DNA from: Salidesulfovibrio brasiliensis JCM 12178
GTDB taxonomy: Bacteria > Desulfobacterota > Desulfovibrionia > Desulfovibrionales > Desulfovibrionaceae
Reading direction: 5' to 3'
DNA length: 64,000 nucleotides
Assembly (NCBI RefSeq): GCF_001311825.1
Contig: NZ_BBCB01000001.1
Location: 162,615-226,614 of the forward strand
Shown here: piece after piece, positions 35,959-44,788 of the stretch
How positions within the stretch are numbered: position 1 is the first letter of the stretch
Layout of the letters: every line of letters starts with the position of its first letter
Notes under the pieces: model-generated
What the model saw: only the letters and a program-made list of their open reading frames with translations
Database searches by the model: none
What the model was told of the DNA's origin: nothing
Translations under genes and position numbers: made by a program

Positions 35959-37100
35959 TCAGCGAACTGCCGGCCTGCCTGTCCGAAACACGACGAACCA
36001 GCCCAGAATCCATTCCCTGATGCGTCTATCGGAAGCCCACGCCAGCCGAGCGCAGGAAAGCGTCCCGAACACCCCGTTGGCGAGCCATGCCCCGACAATG
36101 GGCGGCACAATGCCCTCCTGCCCCGCCGAAAGGCTACCATGTATACCCCGTAGAAAATGAACACTCCGATGAGGGCCAAACCAACACCCAGGTAGGCCTT
36201 CTCGGTAAAAGTCGTGACCGCAAGGCCAAGAACCGCCATCACCAGCAGCGCGAAAGAGTAAGCCCAGCGCGCATGCCATGCGGTCTCCAGCACTTCGACG
36301 TTGGAGCCGGACTCCTTCAGTTCCTTGATGACTCTGGTCAGTTCCCAGAGCGGCAACTGCCCTTTGTCACTGGTGTCCACGGCCATGAACGATCGAAGGT
36401 TTTGACGCACGGAAAGGAAGCGGGATTTCTGCTCAGTTGAACGATACGTACGCACGTCCAGCTCGCTCACCTCAAGCAGCCCCCAGCCGTTTTCGTCCAC
36501 CAGCGCCTTCGAGGCGGTCAAAATACGTATAAGCCTGTCCGTGTCAGGGGCAAGTTCATAGACCGTAATACCTGTGGCGCGGCTTCGGGATGGCCAAGCG
36601 TTGTCCGCATGAACGATGAACGGCCCGTCGCGGAACCAGACGTTTTTGACCTTGAGCTCATCCAGTTCCCGCTTGCGCACCTCTTCCTTCCATATCCGGT
36701 GGGTCTCCATCTGTCCGAACATACCGACATACTGTGAAAATCCGAACTGAAGAACGCTCCAGAGAAGGCCGTAGGCAACAAAAAACCAGAAAAACCACGC
36801 CGGAGATACGCCTCCGGCCCGAAGGGCCATGAGTTCGCGCGCCTTGGCCATGCCACACATCTGAACAACGACGGAAAGCAGGAACACGGCCGGAAGAATC
36901 TGTGAGATGATCATGGGGATCTTCACGGCAAAGTAGTAGAGAATCGACCCCGCGCCCAGCCCTGCATCCAGAAAATCATCAAGCCGATCAAAGGCATCAA
37001 TCAGCAGATAGATGCCAATGCCCACCACAAGGCAGGAAAAAAGCAGCAGCAGGTTCTGCCGCGCAATATACTTGGAGAGAACGCCAAGCCCAATGCTCAT
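35959..37100 (-). CDS. lptG: LPS export permease LptG (frameshifted as sequenced)
   Basis: Starts at ATG 37100, overlapping lptF by four bases (ATGA). Six-helix permease of the LptBFG transporter that extracts lipopolysaccharide from the inner membrane. Seen: N-terminal LSKYIARQNLLLLFSCLVVGIGIYLLIDAFDRLD in two segments, the conserved GMAKARELMALRAGGVSP coupling region, a periplasmic beta-jellyroll (about 130-250) and C-terminal helices. The frame is lost at 36129-36131 (FYGVYMVAF); the other frame continues SAGQEGIVPPIVGAWLANGVFG to the TGA at 35959. One T is missing on the coding strand. Corrected length 380 residues, normal for the family. Confidence 0.88.
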
Positions 37101-38260
37101 GCCGCAGCCTGCCCTGTTCTGCGGTGAAGAATACGCTCAATGAGAAGCGGCACCCGTTCCTTGTTGGTAAAATGCAGCAGGCTGCCCGAGACCGCAGCGA
37201 AGAGGATGTTCGGCGACCATAGCAGCACCCACGGGATGAAGACGCCGGATTCGCCAAGACTCGTGCCAAAGGAAAACATGGTGTAGTAGACAAGAAAAAG
37301 CCCGAGCGAGAGGAAGAGTCCATACTGTTGCTTGAGGCCCCGGAAAATACAGGCAACGGGCATGGCGAACATGCCGAGCACAAAGCAGGCGAACGGCAGG
37401 CTGTATCGCTTGGCAAGCTCGGTTTTCGCCTTCTGCCAGTCCTTCATGCGCCCCTCGAAGTATTGCTGGGGATTGTCCACAAGCTCATGGAGCCTCGCGA
37501 CGGACTGTTCGCTTATCTTGTTCTTGTCCATGTAGAATTTTCCAAGAAGCATAACCAGCGGGATGCGCACCGTGTAGTTCTTGAAGCTCAGCACGTTCAG
37601 CTCGCCCTGTCCTCGGCGGTAGATCCGGCCGTTACGGAAGTAGACCTCCATGGTCCCTTGGGACGGGTCGGTAGTGATCCTGCCATACGGAGCCATGATG
37701 ACCACCGGAGCGTCTTTCACCGTTGTGTCGCGGACAAAGAGGTCCATGAGCTCGCCCGACGCCGGATTGGTGTTCTTGGCGAAAAAGGTAAGGTTTGGAA
37801 AATCCTGATTGAATACGCCGGGCTGGATGGCGAATCGGGATTTGGTGCGCGCAAAATGCACGACCGTCTCCCGGAAGTTCTGCATGCCCCATGAAATGCC
37901 GTGGAACGCGATGAAATACGTTGCCAGCGAACAGGCGATACAAAAAAAGATTACGGGCGGCGTCAACCGGTACAGGCTGACACCTCCGGCTCGTAACGCC
38001 GTGAGTTCGTTGTCGGAACTCATGCGCAGAAAGGTCAGGAACACGCTGAGCATGGTCGCGATTGGCGCGATGAGCAGCATGAAATACGGGCTCATGTAGA
38101 AGAACAGCTGGAGCAGGTCCAGAATGCCCAGTTCATGCCCGAGCAGCAGCTCACGCAACTGGATCATCCGCCCCATGAGCAGGATGCCGAGAAGCGTGCT
38201 CACGCTCAGGAAGAACGTCAGCGCCAGTTCCTTTGCTATCAGACGGTAAGCGAGCTTCAC
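37097..38260 (-). CDS. lptF: LPS export permease LptF
   Basis: 387 residues, the partner permease of LptG. Seen: MKLAYRLIAKELALTFFLSV with the first helix, MRMSSDNELTALRAGGVSLYRL (coupling helix that contacts LptB), a periplasmic domain (about 130-260), and three C-terminal helices. Together with LptG and the ATPase LptB (not in this window) it moves LPS onto the periplasmic Lpt bridge. It is preceded nine bases upstream by a 58-residue gene on the same strand and overlaps lptG by four bases. Confidence 0.9.
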   Translation of the reverse strand: MKLAYRLIAKELALTFFLSVSTLLGILLMGRMIQLRELLLGHELGILDLLQLFFYMSPYFMLLIAPIATMLSVFLTFLRMSSDNELTALRAGGVSLYRLTPPVIFFCIACSLATYFIAFHGISWGMQNFRETVVHFARTKSRFAIQPGVFNQDFPNLTFFAKNTNPASGELMDLFVRDTTVKDAPVVIMAPYGRITTDPSQGTMEVYFRNGRIYRRGQGELNVLSFKNYTVRIPLVMLLGKFYMDKNKISEQSVARLHELVDNPQQYFEGRMKDWQKAKTELAKRYSLPFACFVLGMFAMPVACIFRGLKQQYGLFLSLGLFLVYYTMFSFGTSLGESGVFIPWVLLWSPNILFAAVSGSLLHFTNKERVPLLIERILHRRTGQAAA

Positions 38261-38269
38261 CGTTGGAAA

Positions 38270-38446
38270 TCAGTCCTGTTCTTTAAAAAAACGGATGAGG
38301 AATTCCACGTCCGCCGGTCCGAGATTGAACCGCATGGCCGCTTCTTCGATGAGCGCTTCCAGCGGCTTTTCCGAGGTTTCCTTTGCCTCGCAAATCCATT
38401 TGATGGCCTTCTTCGCCAATTCGCTTTTAGGCATGATTGTCGCCAT
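38270..38446 (-). CDS. Small conserved-looking protein upstream of lptF, 58 residues
   Basis: Begins at ATG 38444-38446 with a perfect ribosome site (AGGAGG, five bases of spacing): MATIMPKSELAKKAIKWICE, ending VEFLIRFFKEQD at the TGA 38270-38272. It is soluble, mainly helical and highly charged, with no motif I can name. It ends nine bases before lptF on the same strand, so it should be co-transcribed and translated with lptF-lptG. The strong ribosome site and helical pattern support a real gene. Function unknown. Confidence 0.7.
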   Translation of the reverse strand: MATIMPKSELAKKAIKWICEAKETSEKPLEALIEEAAMRFNLGPADVEFLIRFFKEQD

Positions 38447-38582
38447 GTATTCCTCCTGCCGCCGGATGGCGGTCTGAGCAAGGAGTACACCACCTGCGAG
38501 GGGCTTGCAAGAACGGACACCATAGGATACCCCTTCGGAATCCTGCGCCTTACGGCGTGATAATCAGCAGCACGGATTGATC

Positions 38583-39386
38583 ATGGCACACTGGTATGTA
38601 GCGGTAGTTCTCGGTATAGTCGAGGGACTTACGGAATTTCTCCCTGTTTCAAGCACCGGCCATCTGATCATCGCCGGACATCTGCTCGACTTCACCGGAC
38701 CCAAGGCTGAAACCTTCGACATCGTCATCCAGCTCGGTGCCATCCTCGCGGTGGTCCAGCTCTACTGGCGCAACTTCCTCGGCCTGCTCAAACACGACCC
38801 GAACCATGCGTTTTCCGGATTCAGAGGCATCAAGCTCCTCGTGCTGACCTCAATCCCGGCCTCCCTGCTCGGCCTTGCGGCTCACGGGTATATCAAACAG
38901 TATCTTTTCGGCCCCACCACCGTTGCTTGGGCGCTCGGCGTTGGCGCGGTGCTCATATTCATCGTGGAAGCCATGCCCAAGCGCGTCCGTACGACAAACC
39001 TCGACCAGATTACGCCCATGCTGGCCCTCGGCATAGGCATGTTCCAGTGTCTCGCGCTCTGGCCGGGCTTCTCGCGCTCGGCTGCGACCATCATGGGTGG
39101 CATGATCCTCGGGGCGGAGCGCAAGACCGCAGCCGAATACTCGTTCATTGCAGCAGTGCCCATCATGTTCGCAGCGACCGGCTATGACTTCCTGAAGAAC
39201 TATTCCCTGTTCGGCACGGAAGACCTGCTTTTTCTCGGCATCGGCTTCCTCGTCTCGTTTGTTTCGGCATGGCTGGCAATAAAGAGCTTCATTTTCCTGC
39301 TAGGCAGGATGACCCTTCGCCCCTTTGCGGTCTACAGGATTGGACTGGCCGCGTTGGTGCTGCTTTTTCTTGGCGGGGCGCAATAA
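38583..39386 (+). CDS. uppP: Undecaprenyl-diphosphatase
   Basis: 267 residues from ATG 38583 (MAHWYVAVVLGIVEGLTEF). Integral membrane phosphatase that recycles undecaprenyl pyrophosphate for peptidoglycan and LPS synthesis and gives bacitracin resistance. Seen: the catalytic motif EGLTEFLPVSSTGHLIIAG (residues 13-31), PGFSRSAATIMGGMILG, and about eight membrane segments ending LAALVLLFLGG. Divergent from the 58-residue gene and lptF-lptG. Confidence 0.94.
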   Translation: MAHWYVAVVLGIVEGLTEFLPVSSTGHLIIAGHLLDFTGPKAETFDIVIQLGAILAVVQLYWRNFLGLLKHDPNHAFSGFRGIKLLVLTSIPASLLGLAAHGYIKQYLFGPTTVAWALGVGAVLIFIVEAMPKRVRTTNLDQITPMLALGIGMFQCLALWPGFSRSAATIMGGMILGAERKTAAEYSFIAAVPIMFAATGYDFLKNYSLFGTEDLLFLGIGFLVSFVSAWLAIKSFIFLLGRMTLRPFAVYRIGLAALVLLFLGGAQ

Positions 39387-39455
39387 GTCGCACACGGCGA
39401 TTTCAACCGGATTTTCGGTGCATTGAAAAAAATGAACGAAACCTTTACTTTTTGC

Positions 39456-39484
39456 TTGCCAAGATGATTGAGACACGCTAAATA
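39456..39484 (+). promoter_or_regulatory. Sigma-70 promoter for the tRNA gene
   Basis: TTGCCA, 17-base spacer, TAAATA, ending 25 bases before the first base of the tRNA. Confidence 0.6.
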
Positions 39485-39509
39485 CTGCCCCGCTTCGACG
39501 CACAAATGT

Positions 39510-39586
39510 GGCGGGGTAGCTCAGTTGGTCAGAGCATGCGGCTCATATCCGCAGAGTCGGAGGTTCAAGTCCTCTCCCCGCTACCA
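39510..39586 (+). tRNA. tRNA with CAT anticodon (probably elongator tRNA-Met)
   Basis: 77 bases folding into a full cloverleaf: acceptor GGCGGGG with CCCCGCT (first pair G-U), D arm GCTCAG...GAGC, anticodon stem TGCGG/CCGCA with loop CTCATAT (anticodon CAT), T arm GGAGG-TTCAAGT-CCTCT, encoded CCA end. Not an initiator tRNA, because it lacks the C1-A72 mismatch and the three G-C pairs of the anticodon stem. Elongator Met is likelier than the lysidine-modified Ile2 tRNA, but the two cannot be separated with certainty by eye. Confidence 0.93.
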
Positions 39587-39597
39587 CATGAATGTAC

Positions 39598-39620
39598 GGC
39601 CCGCTCCGGCGGGCCTTTTT
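39598..39620 (+). terminator. Terminator after the tRNA gene
   Basis: Perfect GGCCCGC / GCGGGCC stem with loop TCCG, followed by TTTTTCTTTTCC. Confidence 0.88.
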
Positions 39621-39670
39621 CTTTTCCATCGCGGCGACGGTCGCAGTGTCGAAAATACGGATGACTTCCC

Positions 39671-39698
39671 TTGCCAAAAGACTACGGGTAGTTATATA
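39671..39698 (+). promoter_or_regulatory. Sigma-70 promoter for tmRNA
   Basis: TTGCCA, 16-base spacer, TATATA, about 30 bases before the mature tmRNA 5' end, leaving a short leader for RNase P to remove. Confidence 0.6.
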
Positions 39699-39728
39699 GG
39701 AGTCATCCGTCACACGGTTCTTTGAAAT

Positions 39729-40114
39729 GGGGGCGCACTGGTTTCGACGGGGATGAGTGAAGCCGAGGTTGCAGGTCGAGGTTGGTCGATGGCCTCGTAA
39801 AAATCGACCGCACACACAAGTGCCAACAATGACTACGAATACGCAATGGCTGCTTAATTGCAGAGTTGCAACTGATCGCATTTGACGATCACGATTCATT
39901 CGCCGACGCCTCATAAGCGAATCGAATCGTCAATTCATGGGGCTAGCATCAAACGTTTGCCGTTCGCCTTTGATGCGAAACTCTTAGGCCGGCTAGTTCG
40001 GCGGCCGTACGGGTCGGGACAACCCGCCGGGCGAACGATTATTCCGATCCTAAACCTGTAGACGCCTCGAGTGGAGCATTCTCGGACGGGGGTTCGATTC
40101 CCCCGCCTCCACCA
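39729..40114 (+). ncRNA. ssrA: tmRNA (transfer-messenger RNA)
   Basis: The 5' end reads GGGGGCGCACTGGTTTCGACGG and the 3' end GGTTCGATTCCCCCGCCTCCACCA, the two halves of the tRNA-like domain; acceptor ends pair (GGGGGCG with CGCCTCC). The tag reading frame at 39822-39857 encodes ANNDYEYAMAA followed by TAA, a normal length proteolysis tag ending in AA, and resembles the ANNDY tags of Desulfovibrio. Pseudoknot stems are visible before and after the tag. It rescues stalled ribosomes together with SmpB (not in this window). One-piece form. Confidence 0.97.
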
Positions 40115-40133
40115 GAAAGTACCCCACCCATTT

Positions 40134-40175
40134 CAAAAAAAAGGCCCGCACCGTAACGGTGCGGGCCTTTTCTTA
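40134..40175 (+). terminator. Terminator after tmRNA
   Basis: Perfect 13-bp stem AAGGCCCGCACCG / CGGTGCGGGCCTT with loop TAA, flanked by A-run and T-run, so it may also end minus-strand transcripts. Confidence 0.9.
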
Positions 40176-40193
40176 TTCTTCTAGACAAGTCTC

Positions 40194-40367
40194 TCACAGC
40201 CGATCCACAAGCAGCCAGAAGACGAATGCGCCAATGAACAGTCGCACCACATGGCCAATGTGGAAATGGTATCCGGTCGGCACCAGAAACATGGCCGCCA
40301 CGGAGAGTACAAAAACGATCAGTATGATCTTGCGCCAAATATTCAGGCGCAGCAGGTCGAGCTTCAT
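40194..40367 (-). CDS. Small membrane protein, 57 residues
   Basis: ATG 40365-40367 follows directly after the stop of the PEGA lipoprotein gene, with GGGGAA just upstream. Product MKLDLLRLNIWRKIILIVFV... has two hydrophobic segments (about 12-30 and 40-54) with a short His-containing turn (TGYHFHIGH) between them. No family recognised. Position and ribosome site indicate translational coupling to the lipoprotein gene. Function unknown. Confidence 0.65.
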   Translation of the reverse strand: MKLDLLRLNIWRKIILIVFVLSVAAMFLVPTGYHFHIGHVVRLFIGAFVFWLLVDRL

Positions 40368-41420
40368 CTATTCCCCGCCTTCAGAGGGTTCGGTCAGCTT
40401 TTCAAGCAGGTCCACCGCTCCCGAGGGGTCAACGGACACGCTACCGGAAACCGAGCTCTTGGACGTCTTCTTGGTGTAGGAGCCATCCTTACCCCAGGAT
40501 TCGCTGGAGTGGGAAGAGCCGCCCATCTTGGTGGTGCCTTCCACCGGCTTGATGCCCGAGGCCGCAGCCTTGAGCGCGCCGAATGCGGCGGCACGTTCGT
40601 TGACAGGAGCCACATCCGGCTGGCCAGACGTCACCTGATGCGGGTAGCCGATGCGCCAGTCGTTGCGGTTTTCACGGTATGCCGGATACTTGCCGCTCAT
40701 GCGCTTGCCGCTCTTGTCCGCAATAACCTTGAACGTGCGCACAGGCACGCCGTCCATCATCTGAGCAGGCTCCGGAACAATGTGAAAGTGCCAGCCGTTG
40801 CTCGGGCTGGTCCAGCCCATGCCCTCGCCGGATTTGCCCTTCTCAAGCACGCGGTCGAGCATTTCACGGTCAAACGTGCTCATGGTGGCGATCACATCGC
40901 CGCCGCTGGGAGAATTTGCTGTGGCACCCTGCGCACTGGAAGCGTCGTCGACCTGCTTGGTGGCCGCAGCCTGCTGCTGGGGTGCCGAAGAGGCGTCAAT
41001 GCCACCCACGGGCATAAGCTTGATCTTCACGGTTCCCGGCGTCAACGTGTAGGCCTTGCCGGATTCCTTGTCATATTCAAGCTGGTTCACGCCGGATTGA
41101 AGGCCCATTGAGTCGTTTTTGAAAAAGTCGGCGTCGCTTACACCGCTGCTCACGGCGTTGAGCATGGCCGATTCCGCCTGATAGACACGCTTGATGGTCA
41201 CATCTTCCTGCCGATAGCCCTGCTTGGTGATGGTCAGGATGTGGTCCTGATTACGAGGCAGATCGAGCGTGGTGGGAGTGGTTCCCGAGGGAGTTCCGTC
41301 AACGAGGACATCGGCTCCCATGGGGTCGGTCGAGACGGGAATTGACTGTTTGTACACCTGCGCCTGACATCCGCCCATGAAGACGGCAACACAGACGACA
41401 AGCAACGCTATACGTTTCAT
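40368..41420 (-). CDS. PEGA-domain lipoprotein
   Basis: 350 residues from ATG 41418-41420, with AGGAGG upstream. Signal peptide with lipobox FMGGC (Cys19). Residues about 29-80 form a PEGA domain (VSTDPMGADVLVDGTPSGTTPTTLDLPRN), typical of surface or periplasmic proteins. The middle is low-complexity (Ala, Gln, Ser). The C-terminal part (about 165-290) has GWHFHIVPEPAQMMDGVPVRT and resembles outer-membrane surface antigen domains only loosely. Followed by a serine-rich tail. Probably anchored at the outer membrane. Function unknown. Confidence 0.7.
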   Translation of the reverse strand: MKRIALLVVCVAVFMGGCQAQVYKQSIPVSTDPMGADVLVDGTPSGTTPTTLDLPRNQDHILTITKQGYRQEDVTIKRVYQAESAMLNAVSSGVSDADFFKNDSMGLQSGVNQLEYDKESGKAYTLTPGTVKIKLMPVGGIDASSAPQQQAAATKQVDDASSAQGATANSPSGGDVIATMSTFDREMLDRVLEKGKSGEGMGWTSPSNGWHFHIVPEPAQMMDGVPVRTFKVIADKSGKRMSGKYPAYRENRNDWRIGYPHQVTSGQPDVAPVNERAAAFGALKAAASGIKPVEGTTKMGGSSHSSESWGKDGSYTKKTSKSSVSGSVSVDPSGAVDLLEKLTEPSEGGE

Positions 41421-41465
41421 TGCTCCTCCTTTGAATGAGCGCAAGGGATACCAAATCGGCTGGAA

Positions 41466-41500
41466 AAAAAGAAGTATAAAGGCCACCCGGAGGCGGCCTG
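41466..41500 (-). terminator. Terminator after the Lon-like protease gene
   Basis: On the minus strand AGGCC-G-CC TCCG GG-T-GGCCT is followed by TTATACTTCTTTTTTT. Lies six bases after the protease stop. Confidence 0.7.
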
Positions 41501-41505
41501 TTTCA

Positions 41506-43989
41506 CTACTGTTTCTTACTCTTCTTCGAGGAGCCCTTCTTCTTGTCTTCAGAGCTTTTATTGAAGTCCCGGAGACCTTCTCCCAGTTCGCGGAGCCGAT
41601 CATCAACCTTCCGGAACACCGAATTGGCGGTATACTTGCCCGTCTTGCCTCGGGTGCCAGCCTTGATACCGGTAAGCAGTTCGATGCCTTCTTCAATGGT
41701 TTTCACAGCCCACACATTGAAGTCGCCGTTCTTCACGGCGTCCACAACCTCCTGTCGAAGCATGAGATCCTTGACGTTGGCCTCGGGGATCATAACCCCC
41801 TGTTCTCCGTTCAGGCCCGCATGCTTACAGCAAAGATAGAACCCTTCGATCTTCTGGTTTACACCGCCGATTGGCTGCACCTCGCCGCGCTGGTTCACGG
41901 AACCGGTCACGGCAATGCCTTGCTTGAGAGGAACGTCTGCCAGACTGGAGAGCAAGGCGTACAGTTCGGTCGATGAAGCCGAATCTCCGTCTATCCCGCC
42001 ATAGTTCTGCTCAAAGGCAAGACTGGCGGAGAGGCTGATGGGTTTGTCCTTGGCGAATTGATCTCGCAGGTATCCGGAAAGGATGAGCACACCCTTGTTA
42101 TGCGTCGGGCCCGACATGTCGGCCTCGCGTTCGATGTTGATTATGCCGGCCTTGCCCATGCCGGTGGTGGCGGTGATTCTGGAGGGCTTGCCAAAGGAGT
42201 AGTCACCGAGTGAGTACACCGCCAGTCCGTTGACCTGCCCCACCTTGTCACCTTCCGTATCCACGAAGATGCTGCCGCGATCGATCATCTCCTGAATCCG
42301 TTCTTCGATTTGGTTGGAACGATAGATCCGTGCATCGAGGGCTTTGTCCACATGCTCGGCCGAGACGACCTCCGAACCGGCTTCCCCGGCATAATGGTCG
42401 GCCTCGGCAAGCAGGTCGGAGATGATGGAAAACGAGGTGGAGAGTTTTTCCTGCCTTCCTGCCATGCGGATGGAATGCTCCAGAATGGCAGCCACGCCGG
42501 AACTGTCGAACGGCTTGAAACCGAACTTGTCCACTTCGCCACGCACGAAACGGGCGACTTCGAGCAGCGCATCGTCGTCGCGGTCCATACTTGACTCATA
42601 ATCGGCTCGGACCTTGAATATCTTGGCCATGTCCTCATCGTAGTAACGCAGCAAGTGGTACAACCGGGAATCGGCAAGCACCACCACCTTCACCCGCATG
42701 TCGATGGATTCCGGCTTCAGACCGGTAGCGGTTATGAAGTAGTATGGATCATAGGTCTCGATCTCGATCTTTTCGGTCTTCAGGGAACGCTTGAGCGTGG
42801 GCCATACGCCGGGTTCCATGATGGCGTCCAACAGATTGAGGACAAGATAGCCCCCGTTGGCCTTAACGAAGCTCCCTGCCGTGATCTTGGTGAAATCGGT
42901 ATGCCATCCTCCCTGCCGGTCCATAACGCGGTCCACGCTGCCAAACAGGTTCCTGTAGGTCGGATACGTTTCAATTATTATCGGCGGTCCTTCCTGCTCG
43001 GCATTGTCCACCAGCAGATTCACGGAATACGGATGCAGCACCGCCTCCGCGCTGACGCCCGGCATCATCATGCCGGGCATGGGTCCCTGCTGGGCCTTGC
43101 CGATGGATTTGATGGCCTCAAGATTCTCGACCATGTCGTCAAGCACGGAATCTAGGTAATGCCCGACCTTCTCATCGGGAAACTCCTCACGGACCGGCGA
43201 AACGTACTCCTCGGCGGCATTCAGAAAAACAAGCCTGTCCACTTCGTCGTGCTTCTTATTGGCTTCCTTATTCAGGTCCCTGATTTCCTGAACAATGTGG
43301 TCCACTTCTTCCTTTATTTTTTCCCGGAGTTCCTTCAGGCGCTCGTACTCATCCCTCGGAAACCGGCCGTTCTCGACCATTTCTTCAAGCTGAATCATTC
43401 GCTTCGGCTCATCGTCAACAAGCGGCACGATGTCCGGCCGCTGGAACGGCCCCATCTGCATGCGAACCATGACGAGGCCGGTGTCTTTCACCTTGTCCTC
43501 GATCTCCTTGTAGAAGGACATGACCTTTTTCTCGTGCGCTTCATGGATTTCATTTTTGCGCTGGATGTATTCCTCACTCTCAAAGAGCTGCGGCACCTCG
43601 CGCTTGATGGCATCAAGGAACTCCTGCATGGCCTTCTTAAATGCGCTGCCGCGTCCGGCATCAAACCGCAGCAGGACCGGCTCATCATTCTTCTTGAAAT
43701 TATTGACGTAACACAGGTCGCTCGGGGTCTCCTGCTCGCCATTGAGGTCCTTGAGCAGCTTGCGCACGGTGGCCATGCGCCCGGTTCCCGGTTCGCCGGT
43801 GACAAAGATGTTGTACCCCTTGCGCTTCATGCCCATGCCGAAGCGAAAGGCCTCTACGCCACGTTTCTGGCCGATGATGGTTTCAAGCGGCTCAAGGTCA
43901 TCAGTGCTCTTGAAGGACAACCCCTTCTCATCGATGCGAAGCCTCAGCTTTTCAACGGGAATGGTCGGTGTCTTCTTGCGTGGAGCCAT
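41506..43989 (-). CDS. Lon-related ATP-dependent protease (COG1067 type)
   Basis: 827 residues. AAA+ part at the N-terminus with FVTGEPGTGRMATVR (Walker A, about residue 65) interrupted by a long charged helical insert (about 130-290), followed by VKANGGYLVLNLLDAI (Walker B side). The C-terminal S16 protease domain has the dyad Ser670 (GDSASS) and Lys713 (GGVNQKIEGFY), 43 residues apart as in Lon. It lacks the classical Lon N-terminal substrate domain; this is the YcbZ/LonH-like branch. Degrades misfolded or regulatory proteins in the cytoplasm. Next to an Hsp20 gene 12 bases upstream, so it is probably part of a proteostasis operon. Confidence 0.9.
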   Translation of the reverse strand: MAPRKKTPTIPVEKLRLRIDEKGLSFKSTDDLEPLETIIGQKRGVEAFRFGMGMKRKGYNIFVTGEPGTGRMATVRKLLKDLNGEQETPSDLCYVNNFKKNDEPVLLRFDAGRGSAFKKAMQEFLDAIKREVPQLFESEEYIQRKNEIHEAHEKKVMSFYKEIEDKVKDTGLVMVRMQMGPFQRPDIVPLVDDEPKRMIQLEEMVENGRFPRDEYERLKELREKIKEEVDHIVQEIRDLNKEANKKHDEVDRLVFLNAAEEYVSPVREEFPDEKVGHYLDSVLDDMVENLEAIKSIGKAQQGPMPGMMMPGVSAEAVLHPYSVNLLVDNAEQEGPPIIIETYPTYRNLFGSVDRVMDRQGGWHTDFTKITAGSFVKANGGYLVLNLLDAIMEPGVWPTLKRSLKTEKIEIETYDPYYFITATGLKPESIDMRVKVVVLADSRLYHLLRYYDEDMAKIFKVRADYESSMDRDDDALLEVARFVRGEVDKFGFKPFDSSGVAAILEHSIRMAGRQEKLSTSFSIISDLLAEADHYAGEAGSEVVSAEHVDKALDARIYRSNQIEERIQEMIDRGSIFVDTEGDKVGQVNGLAVYSLGDYSFGKPSRITATTGMGKAGIINIEREADMSGPTHNKGVLILSGYLRDQFAKDKPISLSASLAFEQNYGGIDGDSASSTELYALLSSLADVPLKQGIAVTGSVNQRGEVQPIGGVNQKIEGFYLCCKHAGLNGEQGVMIPEANVKDLMLRQEVVDAVKNGDFNVWAVKTIEEGIELLTGIKAGTRGKTGKYTANSVFRKVDDRLRELGEGLRDFNKSSEDKKKGSSKKSKKQ

Positions 43990-44001
43990 CTATCACTCTC
44001 C

Positions 44002-44418
44002 TCATCTTCTTTCGATGTGTACGTTTCTGACCACAGGACAGGCGCACTTGGGCATTGAAACCTCAAGGATTCCCTTGTCGAACCGTGCCTCGACATCATC
44101 CGGCAGTATTCTGCACGGCAGACGCAACTCCTTGCGGAATGTATTGCGCCGCAAGGCATTACCGGAAACCTCAACGCTGCGACCCTGTATGATGATGGTG
44201 CGCTCGGTCACCTGAAGGCGCAGGCTGTCGGCGTCCATTGAGTCCGGAATTTCAAGTCTGGCAATGAGGCGGTCACCGTCGTCGATATAAGCGGTCGGCT
44301 CTCTTGCGTTCCGCGCCGATGGCAACGCAAAGTCGGCACAGAAATCCTCAAACAGTCTGTCCAGATTGCTTTTCAGTTTCGAGATCTCTTTCTGACTCCA
44401 TATCTTCAAGTCAGGCAT
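44002..44418 (-). CDS. Hsp20/alpha-crystallin family small heat-shock protein
   Basis: 138 residues from ATG 44416-44418 with AGGAGG upstream (MPDLKIWSQKEISKLKSNLD). The alpha-crystallin domain (about 45-138) shows DRLIARLEIPDSMDADSLRLQV, the strand IIIQGRS, and the C-terminal DKGILEVSMPK (A-x-x-x-G-v-L pattern). The usual C-terminal IxI tail is replaced by VHIERR. Holds unfolding proteins for refolding or degradation. It is followed 12 bases later by the Lon-like protease gene. Confidence 0.87.
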   Translation of the reverse strand: MPDLKIWSQKEISKLKSNLDRLFEDFCADFALPSARNAREPTAYIDDGDRLIARLEIPDSMDADSLRLQVTERTIIIQGRSVEVSGNALRRNTFRKELRLPCRILPDDVEARFDKGILEVSMPKCACPVVRNVHIERR

Positions 44419-44533
44419 TGTGAGCTTCCTCCTGTATCGCTGGTGTCCGGTTGAAAAGACACTACCGAACAAACTACCAAATTCGATGCAAAGAACAAGC
44501 GGACAGACCGATTTAATCCACTCGAAGTAGAAA

Positions 44534-44566
44534 CAAAAAAGGCCCGCGCCAGATGGCGCGGGCCTT
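44534..44566 (-). terminator. Terminator after the 60-residue membrane protein gene
   Basis: Near-perfect AAGGCCCGCGCC stem around a short loop, with a run of six T on the minus strand. Lies 23 bases after the stop at 44590. Confidence 0.83.
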
Positions 44567-44589
44567 GAAATTCAGTAAACAGGTTTAAA

Positions 44590-44772
44590 TCACAACCACT
44601 TGAAGATATTGCCAAGGGCCAGACCGGCAAAACCGATGGAAACGAGCCAGAAAGGCCGGATGAGGTCTTCGAGGGCGGGAATGGACATGACGTCGAGTTG
44701 AATGAGGATACCCACCAGACCGCAGAGTACGGCGAGCATCCAGGTTACGATGTTCGGGCTGTTCATGGTCAT
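44590..44772 (-). CDS. Small membrane protein, 60 residues
   Basis: MTMNSPNIVTWMLAVLCGLV... with two predicted membrane segments (about 8-27 and 40-57) and a short polar loop. AAGGA lies eight bases before the first ATG. It has its own terminator and lies downstream of the GGDEF-EAL gene with 16 bases between. No family recognised; could be a small inner-membrane accessory protein. Confidence 0.6.
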   Translation of the reverse strand: MTMNSPNIVTWMLAVLCGLVGILIQLDVMSIPALEDLIRPFWLVSIGFAGLALGNIFKWL

Positions 44773-44788
44773 CAGATTAATCCTTGCG

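Noticed and set aside
39510..39586. tRNA-Ile2 (lysidine) instead of tRNA-Met
   Set aside because: The CAT anticodon is shared. Acceptor and anticodon stems look more like elongator tRNA-Met, but the decision needs a comparison I cannot run; kept as a caveat in the feature.
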